A stretch of DNA of 64,000 bases from an uncultured Lachnospiraceae bacterium (GCA_902781505.1 CACZJL010000004.1:1-64000), one strand, 5' to 3'; counted from the first letter of the stretch, positions 1 to 8,155 are shown. Numbers and translations: made by a program. The notes: a model not told the origin generated them from the sequence alone.

Positions 1-97
1 TTACTTGTTAAGTTGATTGAACCGCCGTATACGGAACCGTACGTACGGTGGTGTGAGAGGTCGGGAAAACTTATTTAATTTTCCCTCCTACTCGATT
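1..97 (+). mobile_element. 3' end of a group II intron (domains V and VI), cut by window edge
   Basis: Positions 20-53 fold into a domain V hairpin: a basal stem CCGCCGTA/TACGGTGG, a two-base CG bulge on the 3' side, then TACG/CGTA closed by a GAAC tetraloop. Positions 52-97 fold as domain VI, with a GGGAAAA/TTTTCCC stem and a bulged adenosine near 90 in CCTACTCGATT, 7-8 bases from the probable 3' splice site at 96 or 97. This matches a common family of bacterial group II introns. The intron body and its reverse transcriptase lie left of the window; a stop in frame 2 at 14-16 could end that protein. The exact subclass is not determined. Confidence 0.85.
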
Positions 98-111
98 GGT
101 CAGATTACAAA

Positions 112-140
112 TTGACACTGAGGGTCGGTTACAGTATTGT
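112..140 (+). promoter_or_regulatory. Sigma-A-type promoter for the GNAT gene
   Basis: TTGACA at 112-117 and TATTGT at 135-140, separated by 17 bases, 30 bases before the chosen start. It begins only about 15 bases beyond the intron's 3' splice site, so the gene seems to keep its own promoter despite the insertion. Confidence 0.55.
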
Positions 141-169
141 AAGATAAAGCGATGAAAGGGAGGTTAGTC

Positions 170-451
170 ATGGAAGAGATTCGCATTGTATTTGAAGAAG
201 AAAACTTAAGTGCAGCAGCTTATGATGGAGACAGGCAGATTGGTGAGTGTGATGTACAGGAAACAAACGGAACCTGGTCAATTGTTCATACCGGAGTCAG
301 GGAAGAATATGGTGGCAGAGGACTTGCAAGAAAGCTTGTGGATTGCGTTGTAACTGCAGCAAGAGAGCGGAATGTAAAGATTATTCCAAGCTGTTCTTAT
401 GCTGAGAAGGTAATGACAACAAACGATACATACAGTGATGTGCTGGCCTGA
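170..451 (+). CDS. Small GNAT-type N-acetyltransferase (Acetyltransf_CG / YjdJ-like)
   Basis: A 93-residue protein resembling the short Gcn5-related acetyltransferase family (PF14542 type), thought to use acetyl-CoA; the natural acceptor is unknown. Visible hallmarks are the central strand WSIVHTGV, the cofactor-binding loop around EEYGGRGLARKLV and the C-terminal IIPSCSYA segment typical of this family. I chose ATG 170 over an upstream in-frame ATG at 152 because AAGGGAGG sits 7 bases before 170 and overlaps the earlier codon. The gene is single, bounded upstream by a group II intron and downstream by a strong terminator. Nothing nearby suggests a substrate. Confidence 0.8.
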   Translation: MEEIRIVFEEENLSAAAYDGDRQIGECDVQETNGTWSIVHTGVREEYGGRGLARKLVDCVVTAARERNVKIIPSCSYAEKVMTTNDTYSDVLA

Positions 452-502
452 AAAAGGCACTTTAGCGAATAAATTTTATGTGTCAGGTTCGAACAAAAAA
501 GG

Positions 503-546
503 AAAAACTCCCGGCAAGGAATTCAATTCCTTACCGGGAGTTTTTT
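503..546. terminator. Bidirectional intrinsic terminator
   Basis: Near-perfect stem AACTCCCGG-AAGGAA / TTCCTT-CCGGGAGTT with T-rich flank on the plus strand and an A-rich flank that serves the minus strand. It lies between the plus-strand GNAT gene and the minus-strand tRNA-Leu(CAG). Confidence 0.85.
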
Positions 547-550
547 AGTA

Positions 551-634
551 TGCGGAAGATGAGACTTGAACTCACACGTGAAAAACTCACACAAGAACCT
601 GAATCTTGCTCGTCTGCCATTCCGACACTTCCGC
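551..634 (-). tRNA. tRNA-Leu, anticodon CAG
   Basis: On the minus strand the acceptor arms GCGGAAG and CTTCCGC pair over 7 bp with discriminator A. The anticodon stem CAAGA/TCTTG encloses loop TTCAGGT, so the anticodon is CAG, reading CUG. A long variable arm, typical of leucine tRNAs, and a GTTCAAGTC T-loop are present. The 3' CCA is not encoded. It has its own promoter at 671-699. Confidence 0.93.
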
Positions 635-670
635 GTTTGGTTATTTCTTAAGTTACCTGCAACATGTGAA

Positions 671-699
671 ATTATACGCATTACATGCGGCTTTGTCAA
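671..699 (-). promoter_or_regulatory. Promoter of tRNA-Leu(CAG)
   Basis: On the minus strand TTGACA (694-699) and TATAAT (671-676) are exact consensus hexamers with 17 bp spacing, about 37 bp before the tRNA 5' end. Confidence 0.85.
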
Positions 700-786
700 T
701 ACCAGATTCTGCAAAGTTTCAAATATTGTGAAAAAGTAAGCTTGCATAAGGAAAACGCGAAAAATAAAAGAAATTCGAAAAAGTTG

Positions 787-815
787 TTGACACGTACAGA
801 AACGATTGCTATTAT
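787..815 (+). promoter_or_regulatory. Promoter of first tRNA-Leu(AAG)
   Basis: TTGACA at 787-792, TATTAT at 810-815, spacing 17. The block from the -10 to about 20 bases downstream (GATTGCTATTATATACGAGT and following) recurs almost unchanged before the second tRNA copy. Confidence 0.8.
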
Positions 816-863
816 ATACGAGTGCTCGGAAGCAAGCTTCATGCGAACGGGTGAACATAATAC

Positions 864-948
864 GCAGTCGTGGCGGAATTGGCATACGCGCTAGACTAAG
901 GATCTAGTGAGCATTGCGCTCGTGAGGGTTCAAGTCCCTCCGACTGCA
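864..948 (+). tRNA. tRNA-Leu, anticodon AAG (copy 1)
   Basis: Acceptor GCAGTCG pairs with CGACTGC, discriminator A. Anticodon stem CTAGA/TCTAG encloses the seven-base loop CTAAGGA, giving anticodon AAG with A at wobble position 34. A long variable arm with a GAGC/GCTC stem confirms the leucine class. Terminator follows at 954-990. An adenosine at position 34 is normally confined in bacteria to tRNA-Arg(ACG), so this isoacceptor is uncommon. Confidence 0.92.
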
Positions 949-953
949 TAACA

Positions 954-990
954 AAGCGGGTTCTCTTTTTAAGAACCCGCTTATTTGTTT
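954..990 (+). terminator. Terminator after tRNA-Leu(AAG) copy 1
   Basis: Stem AAGCGGGTTCT/AAGAACCCGCTT followed by a T-rich tail. Confidence 0.85.
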
Positions 991-1040
991 TTATACTTAA
1001 AACAATTTGAAAAAAAGTGAGAAAATTTTAAAAATTGCTG

Positions 1041-1069
1041 TTGACAGATTGGAAAGTGATTGCTATTAT
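1041..1069 (+). promoter_or_regulatory. Promoter of second tRNA-Leu(AAG)
   Basis: TTGACA at 1041-1046 and TATTAT at 1064-1069 with 17 bp between. The -10 and initial transcribed region are duplicated from copy 1. Confidence 0.8.
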
Positions 1070-1117
1070 ATACGAGTGCTCGGGAGCAAGTAACTTGCAA
1101 GCGAGAGAACAGAATAT

Positions 1118-1202
1118 GCAGTCGTGGCGGAATTGGCATACGCGCTAGACTAAGGATCTAGTGAGCATTGCGCTCGTGAGGGTTCAAGTCCCTCCGACTG
1201 CA
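1118..1202 (+). tRNA. tRNA-Leu, anticodon AAG (copy 2)
   Basis: Identical over its 85 bases to the tRNA at 864-948, with the same loop CTAAGGA. Each copy has its own promoter and terminator, so the pair arose by duplication of a whole transcription unit, with divergence only in the spacer. Confidence 0.92.
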
Positions 1203-1210
1203 CTGATCTG

Positions 1211-1245
1211 ACCCCCGAAGTTCGAAAGAGCTTCGGGGGTTTTTG
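1211..1245 (+). terminator. Terminator after tRNA-Leu(AAG) copy 2
   Basis: ACCCCCGAAG/CTTCGGGGGT stem followed by TTTTTG. Confidence 0.9.
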
Positions 1246-1303
1246 TATATCTGAAAAACAGACATTGTTTATCAGAACTGGCTGGTGAAGAAAGGGAGAG
1301 GAA

Positions 1304-2275
1304 ATGGCAGAGAGTTTTATTTTCAGTTTGAATTCAACGGTACCGATTTTTTTGACCATGATTATTGGTTATGTCTTAAAGCAGATTGGATTCTTAAGTG
1401 ATGAATTCATCAAAGGAGCTAATAAATACGTATTTAAGGTAGCTCTGCCGGTTATGCTTTTTATTGATATTTCTTCAGCAGATCTTATCAGCGATTTTAA
1501 TATTAAGTTTGTTTTATACTGCATGATTGTTACGTGCATTTTGTTTGCTGTCAGCTGGTTGATTGCAGAACTGTTCTGTAAGGATAAGAAGCAGATTGGA
1601 GCTCTTGTGCAGGGGTGCTTCAGAGGAAGTGCGGCGGTACTTGGCCTCGCTTTTATTCAGAATATGTATTCCACAACAGGAATGGCTCCACTGATGATTG
1701 CATCTGCCGTACCTCTTTATAATATTTTCAGTGTAATTGTTCTGACCTTTAAGGCTTCCAAAGAGTATGGCGGAGATGATATTTCCGGCCTGAAATTTAA
1801 GGAGCAGATGAAGAAGGCACTGATTAATATCGCAAAAAATCCGATTATCATCGGTATTTTCCTTGGAATCCCATTCTCGCTGTTAAGAGTGGATTTTCCA
1901 GTGATTGTTGACCGAACACTTGATTATTTCGGGAGGACGTCAACGCCGATAGCCCTTCTTTGTATCGGTGCCGGATTTGAAGGAAGAAAGGCAATTAAGA
2001 AGATTGCACCAACACTTTGGGCCACATTTTATAAGCTATTTTTACAGGCGGGACTTTTCCTGCCGCTTGCAGTTGCTATGGGCTTTCGAAATCAGAATCT
2101 GGTAGCGATTCTTATCATGCTTGCGTCGCCTTCCACAGCGAGTGGATATATTATGGCTAAAAACATGGGAAATGACAGTGTTTTATCGTCGTCTATCATA
2201 GTACTTACGACGCTTCTTTCGAGCGTGTCGTTAACGCTCTTAATCTTCATTTTAAGAGCGATGGCACTGATATAA
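1304..2275 (+). CDS. AEC-family (auxin efflux carrier-type) membrane transporter
   Basis: A 323-residue polytopic membrane protein. The N-terminal segment VPIFLTMIIGYVLKQIGFL, the ALPVMLF motif in the second helix and the C-terminal hydrophobic half with LASPSTASGYIMAKNMG match AEC/YfdV-type permeases. These are usually predicted to move small organic acids such as malate; the substrate here cannot be inferred. About ten transmembrane segments in two halves are visible, with a basic cytoplasmic loop around residues 145-180. The start has AAAGGGAGAGG upstream. It sits alone between tRNA genes and the SCIFF promoter at 2281. Confidence 0.85.
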   Translation: MAESFIFSLNSTVPIFLTMIIGYVLKQIGFLSDEFIKGANKYVFKVALPVMLFIDISSADLISDFNIKFVLYCMIVTCILFAVSWLIAELFCKDKKQIGALVQGCFRGSAAVLGLAFIQNMYSTTGMAPLMIASAVPLYNIFSVIVLTFKASKEYGGDDISGLKFKEQMKKALINIAKNPIIIGIFLGIPFSLLRVDFPVIVDRTLDYFGRTSTPIALLCIGAGFEGRKAIKKIAPTLWATFYKLFLQAGLFLPLAVAMGFRNQNLVAILIMLASPSTASGYIMAKNMGNDSVLSSSIIVLTTLLSSVSLTLLIFILRAMALI

Positions 2276-2280
2276 AAATG

Positions 2281-2309
2281 TTGAAACCTGCTTGTTTGTA
2301 TGCTATAAT
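2281..2309 (+). promoter_or_regulatory. Promoter of the SCIFF peptide gene
   Basis: TTGAAA 2281-2286 and TATAAT 2304-2309 with exact 17 bp spacing and a TGC extension before the -10. It lies 35 bases before the start codon and right after the AEC stop codon. Confidence 0.75.
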
Positions 2310-2343
2310 CTCTACAGTTTAATGCAAAAAAGGAGGATTTGTC

Positions 2344-2490
2344 ATGAAGCATATCAAGACAATCAACGAGACAGTATTAAAGGATTCTCTTGCACATGGC
2401 GGTTGCGGCGAATGCCAGACATCATGTCAGTCTGCTTGCAAGACATCTTGTACAGTAGGTAACCAGCATTGCGAGAATAAGAATCGCTAA
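2344..2490 (+). CDS. scfA: SCIFF ranthipeptide precursor (six cysteines in forty-five)
   Basis: A 48-residue precursor peptide. Six cysteines occur at residues 21, 24, 28, 32, 36 and 43 behind a leader beginning MKHIKTINETVLKDSLAHGG, which is the pattern of the clostridial SCIFF family. In this family the partner radical-SAM enzyme joins cysteine sulfurs to other residues to make thioether rings. AAAGGAGG precedes the ATG. The maturase starts 178 bases downstream, and a large hairpin lies between (2559-2616). The biological role of SCIFF is not established. Identification rests on the cysteine pattern together with the adjacent maturase. Confidence 0.95.
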   Translation: MKHIKTINETVLKDSLAHGGCGECQTSCQSACKTSCTVGNQHCENKNR

Positions 2491-2558
2491 TTAAGCGGTT
2501 TTGCATATGGCATTCAGTCTGGACATTCAGACTTTTGCCCTGTGTCGAAATTACCTTA

Positions 2559-2616
2559 TAACAAAGTTACGGTAAGAGAGTGGTCGCTATTGATACACTC
2601 TCTTATCGTTTTGTTA
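2559..2616 (+). other. Large hairpin between SCIFF gene and its maturase
   Basis: A 13 bp apical stem (CGGTAAGAGAGTG with CACTCTCTTATCG) sits on a 7 bp basal stem (TAACAAA/TTTGTTA) with an asymmetric bulge. No T-run follows, so it is not a standard terminator; an RNA-processing or stabilising element would fit. A smaller 6 bp hairpin followed by TTTT lies just upstream at 2516-2536. Confidence 0.6.
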
Positions 2617-2668
2617 AAGGATCAATTTGGGGAATTAAAATCTGAATGCTGAATAAAAGAGGTTATTA

Positions 2669-4027
2669 ATGGTACATTTGTTTAAAAACAACGGCTATAA
2701 CATCGTACTGGATGTTAACTCCAGTTCTGTACATCTTGTAGATGATTTAGGATATGATGTTATCGGCGTTTATGAGAAGAAGAGCCTCGATGAAATCGTC
2801 GAGGAATTTGAGGAGAAATATCCTGAGGATGAAATCCGTGAAGTTTATGGAGAGGTTACGGAGTTAAAGAATCAGGGAAAACTGTTCACAGAGGATATCT
2901 ACGAACCATATATCGATGCATTTAAGCAGCGTAAGACATATGTTAAGGCGCTCTGTCTTCATATTGCTCACGATTGCAATCTTAAGTGCAAGTATTGCTT
3001 CGCAGAGGAAGGTGAATATCATGGCAGAAGAGCTCTGATGAGCTTTGAAGTCGGTAAGAAGGCATTAGATTACTTAGTGGCTAATTCCGGATCTAAGAGA
3101 AATCTTGAAGTTGATTTCTTCGGCGGCGAACCTACCATGAACTGGGAAGTTGTCAAGCAACTTGTAGAATACGGAAGAAGTATTGAAAAGGAACACAATA
3201 AGAATTTCCGTTTCACATTAACAACAAACGGAATTTTAATGAATGATGAAATCCTTGAGTTCTGTAACAAGGAAATGTCCAACATTGTATTAAGTATTGA
3301 TGGTCGTAAGGAAGTAAATGATTTCATGCGTCCGACAAGAAACAATTTAGGCAGTACATATGACATCATTATGCCGAAGTACAAGAAGATTGCAGAGAGC
3401 CGTAACCAGAACAACTATTACGTTCGCGGTACATTCACTCACTACAATACAGACTTCTGCAAAGATGTTCTTCATTTTGCTGACGAGGGCTTTGAACAGA
3501 TTTCTGTTGAGCCAGTAGTTGCACCGGCTGAGGAGCCATATGCAATTCAGGAGTCAGACCTTCCAAAGATTTATGAACAGTATGATGAACTTGCAGCTGA
3601 ACTGTTAAAGCGTAAGAAGGCAGGAAATGGATTCAATTTCTTCCATTTCATGATCGACTTAGATGGCGGCCCTTGTGTTTACAAGAGACTCCAGGGCTGT
3701 GGTTCAGGATGTGAGTACCTGGCAATTACCCCATGGGGAGATATCTATCCTTGCCACCAGTTTGTTGGTAATGAGAAGTTCTTAATGGGTAACGTAAATG
3801 AGGGAATTGTAAAGAAGGAAATTTCTGCTGAGTTTGCGAAGAGCAATGTCTACACAAAGGAAAAGTGTCAGAACTGCTTTGCCAAGTACTATTGCAGCGG
3901 TGGCTGTGCCGCCAATGCTTACAATTTCAATGGAAACATCAATGATCCATATGAAATTGGCTGTAAGATGCAGCGTAAGAGAGTAGAGTGTGCATTGATG
4001 ATTAAGGCCGCTCTTGCATCTGACTAA
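2669..4027 (+). CDS. scfB: Radical-SAM SCIFF maturase (thioether-forming, SPASM domain)
   Basis: A 452-residue enzyme expected to install thioether crosslinks in the SCIFF peptide encoded just upstream. Residues 1-90 have the size and placement of a peptide-binding RRE-like region. The radical-SAM cluster motif is CNLKCKYC with cysteines 103, 107 and 110, followed by FFGGEPTMNW, a typical SAM-binding strand. The C-terminal third carries a SPASM domain with many cysteines (CGSGCEYLAITPWGDIYPC, CQNCFAKYYCSGGC, IGCKM) for auxiliary Fe-S clusters. The ATG follows AAGAGG. secDF begins 20 bases later. Confidence is high because family and partner agree. Confidence 0.95.
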   Translation: MVHLFKNNGYNIVLDVNSSSVHLVDDLGYDVIGVYEKKSLDEIVEEFEEKYPEDEIREVYGEVTELKNQGKLFTEDIYEPYIDAFKQRKTYVKALCLHIAHDCNLKCKYCFAEEGEYHGRRALMSFEVGKKALDYLVANSGSKRNLEVDFFGGEPTMNWEVVKQLVEYGRSIEKEHNKNFRFTLTTNGILMNDEILEFCNKEMSNIVLSIDGRKEVNDFMRPTRNNLGSTYDIIMPKYKKIAESRNQNNYYVRGTFTHYNTDFCKDVLHFADEGFEQISVEPVVAPAEEPYAIQESDLPKIYEQYDELAAELLKRKKAGNGFNFFHFMIDLDGGPCVYKRLQGCGSGCEYLAITPWGDIYPCHQFVGNEKFLMGNVNEGIVKKEISAEFAKSNVYTKEKCQNCFAKYYCSGGCAANAYNFNGNINDPYEIGCKMQRKRVECALMIKAALASD

Positions 4028-4046
4028 CTCGAAGGGAGACTAAAAA

Positions 4047-6290
4047 ATGAAGTACAGCATGCCAAAGCGGATTATTTATTCCGTTCTTGTATTGGCGCTG
4101 ATCGCAGGAGCAACTTTTACGGCGCTTCTGGGAGTAGGGGCAAAAAAGGCAGGTTCAGCCGAAGCTATTAAGTTAGGTCTTGACCTTGCCGGTGGTGTAA
4201 GTATCACATATGAAGCAGATGAGTCAAACCCATCCGCTCAGGATTTAGAGGATACAAAGTATAAGTTAGAGAAACGTATTGAAGGTAAGTCAACAGAATC
4301 TCAGGTTTATCAGTCCGGTATCAACCGTATTACTGTAGAAATTCCTGGTGTTACTGATGCGAATGCAATCCTTGAAGAGCTTGGTACTCCGGGTTCTCTT
4401 GAGTTTGTTGATACACAGGGCTATCAGGCTCTTGCAGCCGGTTCTGACTACACTCCAATCCTTACAGGTACAGAAGTTAAGTCTGCTCAGGCCTATACAG
4501 ATACTCAGAGCACAAACTCAAAGAGTGCTTATGGAGTACAGCTTGAGTTCAATGAAGAAGGTGCACAGAAATTTGCCGATGCTACTGCAGCAAGCGTAGG
4601 TAGTCAGATCTACATCATCTATGATGGAAAGATTGTATCTGCTCCAACAGTACAGCAGAAGATTGACGGCGGTTCCTGCTCCATCACAGGCCTTGAGAGC
4701 TGGGATGAGGCTAACAACCTTGCTACATACATCCGTATCGGTTCTATTCCGCTTACACTTCATGAAGTAAGCTCCAACATCGTTGGTGCACAGCTTGGAC
4801 AGAATGCAATCAGAACTTCCTTAATGGCAGCTCTAATTGGTTTCATCCTTCTTTCTATCTTCATGATTGCGATATACCGTGTTCCAGGTGCTGTTTCTGT
4901 AATTGCACTCTGGCTTTACACTATGATCGTTGTTGTACTTTTAAGTGCTTACGAACTGACCTTAACTCTTCCGGGTATTGCAGGTATCATCCTTGGCATT
5001 GGTATGGCAGTTGATGCGAATGTCATCATCTACTCACGTATCAAGGAAGAAATCGGCTCAGGAAGAAGTGTTGAGAATGCAATTCAGGCCGGTTATCATA
5101 AGGCAATGTCTTCCATCATTGATGGTAACGTAACAACCATTATTGCCGGTGTTGTATTAAATATTTTTGGTACGGGTTCCATTAAGGGATTTGCACAGAC
5201 CTTAATCTTAGGTAACGTAGTGTCCATGTTTACATCCTTCGTTATCACAAAGACTGTTATGAAGCTTCTGTTCAACTTCGGTGTTAAGGATCCAAAGTTC
5301 TACGGCAAAACTGTACACAGCAAGATTTATGATGTGATTGGTTTCAGAAAGAAGGCATTTATTATTGCTGCAGTCGCAATTCTTTCCGGTTTCGTTGGAA
5401 TGGGTGTGTTCGCAGGTGCCGGTAAGGGCGCGTTCAACTTAAGCCTTGAATTTGCCGGTGGTTCTTCCACAACCTTTACATTTGCTGAGAATTACTCTCA
5501 GGAGCAGATTGAAAATGATATCATTCCTGTAATCAAAACTGCAGGTGGAATCAATGAAGTTCAGCAGCAGAAGGTTCAGAATTCTACTCAGGTAACATTT
5601 AAGACAGTAGATCTTTCCTTAGAGCAGCGTGAAAAGATTGAAGAAGCTGTAAAGGCCAAGTTCCCGATTCAGGACGGAACAGTTGTTGAAACAAACAACA
5701 TTTCCGGTTCTGTCAGCCAGACAATGAGAAAGGATGCAGCTATTGCAACAATCGTAGCGGTTATCTGCATGCTTCTGTACATCTGGCTCCGTTTCCGTGA
5801 CGTTAAGTTTGCTACAGCAGCTGTAGCAGCTCTTGTTCACGATATTCTCTGTGTTATCGCATTCTATGCAATTTCGAGAACTACAGTAGGTACAACATTC
5901 ATTGCCTGCATTCTTACAATTCTTGGTTACTCAATCAATGCGACAATCATTATCTTTGATCGTGTTCGTGAAGTAATGAAGGAATCAACGGGAAATCATC
6001 TGGATGTTCATAAGATGCTGAATGAGTGTGTAACATACACATTACAGCGTTCTATTAACACAAATATCACAACATTCATTATGCTTGCTTCTCTTTGCAT
6101 CTTAGGCGTAGCCTCTGTAAGAGAATTTGCAATGCCTCTGATCGTAGGTGTTATCTGTGGTACTTACTCATCCATCTTTATTACAGCTTCTCTCTGGTAC
6201 GTCTTTGGTGGCCGTAAGCTGACAACGGTAAAGAAAGAAAAGAAAGTAACAAAGAAGGCGAAAGCTGATTCAAACGGCGCAGTCGTTTAA
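4047..6290 (+). CDS. secDF: SecDF protein-export membrane protein (fused)
   Basis: A 747-residue fusion of SecD and SecF, the proton-driven membrane component that helps SecYEG pull exported proteins across the membrane. The SecD half (about 1-425) starts with a transmembrane helix and the conserved GLDLAGGVSITYEA. It has a large extracytoplasmic domain and a second membrane block with IPGIAGIILGIGMAVDANV-type residues. The SecF half (about 428-735) begins with another N-terminal helix, has LEFAGGSSTTFTF, and ends in a basic tail KKEKKVTKKAK. Twelve membrane segments are expected. The ATG has AAGGGAGA upstream. It follows the SCIFF genes by 20 bases, an arrangement known in clostridia. A terminator follows at 6307. 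Confidence 0.95.
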   Translation: MKYSMPKRIIYSVLVLALIAGATFTALLGVGAKKAGSAEAIKLGLDLAGGVSITYEADESNPSAQDLEDTKYKLEKRIEGKSTESQVYQSGINRITVEIPGVTDANAILEELGTPGSLEFVDTQGYQALAAGSDYTPILTGTEVKSAQAYTDTQSTNSKSAYGVQLEFNEEGAQKFADATAASVGSQIYIIYDGKIVSAPTVQQKIDGGSCSITGLESWDEANNLATYIRIGSIPLTLHEVSSNIVGAQLGQNAIRTSLMAALIGFILLSIFMIAIYRVPGAVSVIALWLYTMIVVVLLSAYELTLTLPGIAGIILGIGMAVDANVIIYSRIKEEIGSGRSVENAIQAGYHKAMSSIIDGNVTTIIAGVVLNIFGTGSIKGFAQTLILGNVVSMFTSFVITKTVMKLLFNFGVKDPKFYGKTVHSKIYDVIGFRKKAFIIAAVAILSGFVGMGVFAGAGKGAFNLSLEFAGGSSTTFTFAENYSQEQIENDIIPVIKTAGGINEVQQQKVQNSTQVTFKTVDLSLEQREKIEEAVKAKFPIQDGTVVETNNISGSVSQTMRKDAAIATIVAVICMLLYIWLRFRDVKFATAAVAALVHDILCVIAFYAISRTTVGTTFIACILTILGYSINATIIIFDRVREVMKESTGNHLDVHKMLNECVTYTLQRSINTNITTFIMLASLCILGVASVREFAMPLIVGVICGTYSSIFITASLWYVFGGRKLTTVKKEKKVTKKAKADSNGAVV

Positions 6291-6306
6291 TTTAAATATG
6301 ATTCAT

Positions 6307-6340
6307 CCCTGTCAGGTCTTCCTGACAGGGTTGTTTTTGT
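6307..6340 (+). terminator. Terminator after secDF
   Basis: CCCTGTCAGG/CCTGACAGGG stem with TCTT loop, then TTGTTTTTG. Confidence 0.85.
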
Positions 6341-6355
6341 TTAGAGGAAAATACT

Positions 6356-8068
6356 ATGCAGAGTGAGTGGCGTGTCTACGCAAAACGAGCCGATTTTAAA
6401 GCAATCGGTGAAGCCTTTCATATTGACCAGGTGACAGCAAGAATCCTGGTGAATCGAGGGATTACAACAAAAGAAGCAATCGAAGAGTATCTGAACGGTG
6501 ATTTAAACAGCCTTCATTCTCCGGAGTTAATCTATGGAATGAATGAGGCAGTCGAAATTATCCGTAACAAAATTGCACAGGGAAAGAAAATTCGCATCGT
6601 GGGAGACTATGATGTGGATGGAATCTGCTCCACAACGATTCTTTACAAATGTCTGAGTCGCAAAGGGGCAGATGTTTCTTACATCGTGCCGGACAGAATT
6701 ATAGATGGCTATGGAATCAATGAACGCCTGGTGCAGGATGCATTAAATGACGGGGTTGATACAATCCTGACCTGTGATAATGGTATCGCTGCTGTGAAGC
6801 CGGTTGCATTTGCCAAAGAACACGGTATGACGGTGATTGTAACGGATCACCATGAAATTCCGTTTCAGGAAGCGAATGGAAAGAAGACTTACATTTATCC
6901 GGATGCTGATGTTATTGTGAATGTTCATCAGGAGAAGGATTCATACCCTTTTAAGGATCTTTGTGGAGCAGGCGTGGCTTTAAAGCTTGCCACGGCACTT
7001 GGGATTTCTGAGGATGAGGTGAAGGAGTACGCAGAACTTGTTGGAATTGCCAGCGTTTGCGATGTTGTTGCCTTAAAGGGTGAGAATCGCATTCTCGTAA
7101 AGTATGCGCTCAAGTCTCTTCCGACGACGGTGAATACAGGGCTTCAGGCTCTGCAGGAGGCGACTGGCCTATCTGAAAAGGAGAAGGGGCTTACGGCATT
7201 TGATTTTGGCTTTGTAATCGGTCCGTCTCTTAATGCCACAGGACGCCTGGATTCCGCCATGGAGGGCATCTCGCTACTTCTTGAGACGGATTATAAAAAG
7301 GCACAGGCTAAGGCACTTGAAATCCGTGCGATTAATGAAGAGCGTAAGCAGATGACGGAAGATGAGAAGAACAAGGCACTTGAGATGGTGGAAAATTCAA
7401 GTATTAAAGATGATCATGTGCTCGTTGTTCTGCTGCCTGAGTGCCATCAGTCTCTTGCAGGAATTGTTGCAGGAAGATTAAAAGAGGAGTATTACCGGCC
7501 AACGCTTGTTCTGACATTGAATGGCGACATTGCGAAGGGTTCAGGCCGTTCTATTGAGGCCTACGATATGTTTGAAAAGCTCTCGGAGTGCAAGGAGCTT
7601 TTTACCGCATTTGGCGGACATAAAATGGCAGCCGGATTCTCTCTGAAAAAAGAGAATGTGGATGCTCTGAGAGAAGCATTAAACAAACGAGACGGTCTGA
7701 CAGAAAAGGATATGACTCCGGTACGCTGGATTGATGTTCCAATGCCACTTGATTATGCGACCATAAGCCTTGTGGAAGAAATCAATGCCTTAGAGCCATT
7801 TGGCGCGGAAAATGAAAAGCCGACCTTTGCCGACAGAAATCTGTTAGTTCGTGAGAGCAGAATAGTCGGAAAGAACAGAAATGTATGCAGACTTCGACTT
7901 GAAACAAGTGCCGGCTTCTTAAAGACTGCTGTGATGTTTGGTGCCGATACAAAAGAAGTTCCGGTGTCGGGAAGCAAAATCAGCATGCTGTACTATCCGA
8001 ACATTAATGAATATATGGGCAATTCAAGCGTCGAATTCATAGTGAAAGAGTTCAGAACACAGAGCTGA
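6356..8068 (+). CDS. recJ: Single-stranded-DNA-specific 5'-3' exonuclease RecJ
   Basis: A 570-residue DHH-superfamily nuclease that degrades single-stranded DNA in recombination and mismatch/base-excision repair. The DHH motifs are visible: GDYDVDGICS (aspartates 84, 86 and 88), a TCDNG motif, VTDHHE, and the DHHA1 signature FGGHKMAAGFSL. A C-terminal OB-like domain covers about residues 455-570. The length is normal for the shorter clostridial RecJ. It starts about 15 bases beyond the secDF terminator with AGAGGAAAAT before the ATG. It is convergent with the ClC gene, sharing the terminator at 8106-8152. Confidence 0.93.
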   Translation: MQSEWRVYAKRADFKAIGEAFHIDQVTARILVNRGITTKEAIEEYLNGDLNSLHSPELIYGMNEAVEIIRNKIAQGKKIRIVGDYDVDGICSTTILYKCLSRKGADVSYIVPDRIIDGYGINERLVQDALNDGVDTILTCDNGIAAVKPVAFAKEHGMTVIVTDHHEIPFQEANGKKTYIYPDADVIVNVHQEKDSYPFKDLCGAGVALKLATALGISEDEVKEYAELVGIASVCDVVALKGENRILVKYALKSLPTTVNTGLQALQEATGLSEKEKGLTAFDFGFVIGPSLNATGRLDSAMEGISLLLETDYKKAQAKALEIRAINEERKQMTEDEKNKALEMVENSSIKDDHVLVVLLPECHQSLAGIVAGRLKEEYYRPTLVLTLNGDIAKGSGRSIEAYDMFEKLSECKELFTAFGGHKMAAGFSLKKENVDALREALNKRDGLTEKDMTPVRWIDVPMPLDYATISLVEEINALEPFGAENEKPTFADRNLLVRESRIVGKNRNVCRLRLETSAGFLKTAVMFGADTKEVPVSGSKISMLYYPNINEYMGNSSVEFIVKEFRTQS

Positions 8069-8105
8069 CTTCCGTCACTTAGGTGTACGAATAATGGGAG
8101 AAAAT

Positions 8106-8152
8106 AAAAAGATCTGTGCAGGTTCCTTAAAAGGAATCTGTACAGGTCTTTT
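8106..8152. terminator. Bidirectional terminator between recJ and the ClC gene
   Basis: Long stem AAAAGATCTGTGCAGGTTCCTT / AAGGAATCTGTACAGGTCTTTT with A and T flanks on both sides, serving convergent genes. Confidence 0.85.
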
Positions 8153-8155
8153 GCT

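Noticed and set aside
1-78. Open frame 1 through the intron tail (to TAA at 76)
   Set aside because: It runs through the domain V RNA hairpin, which does not code for protein in this intron family.
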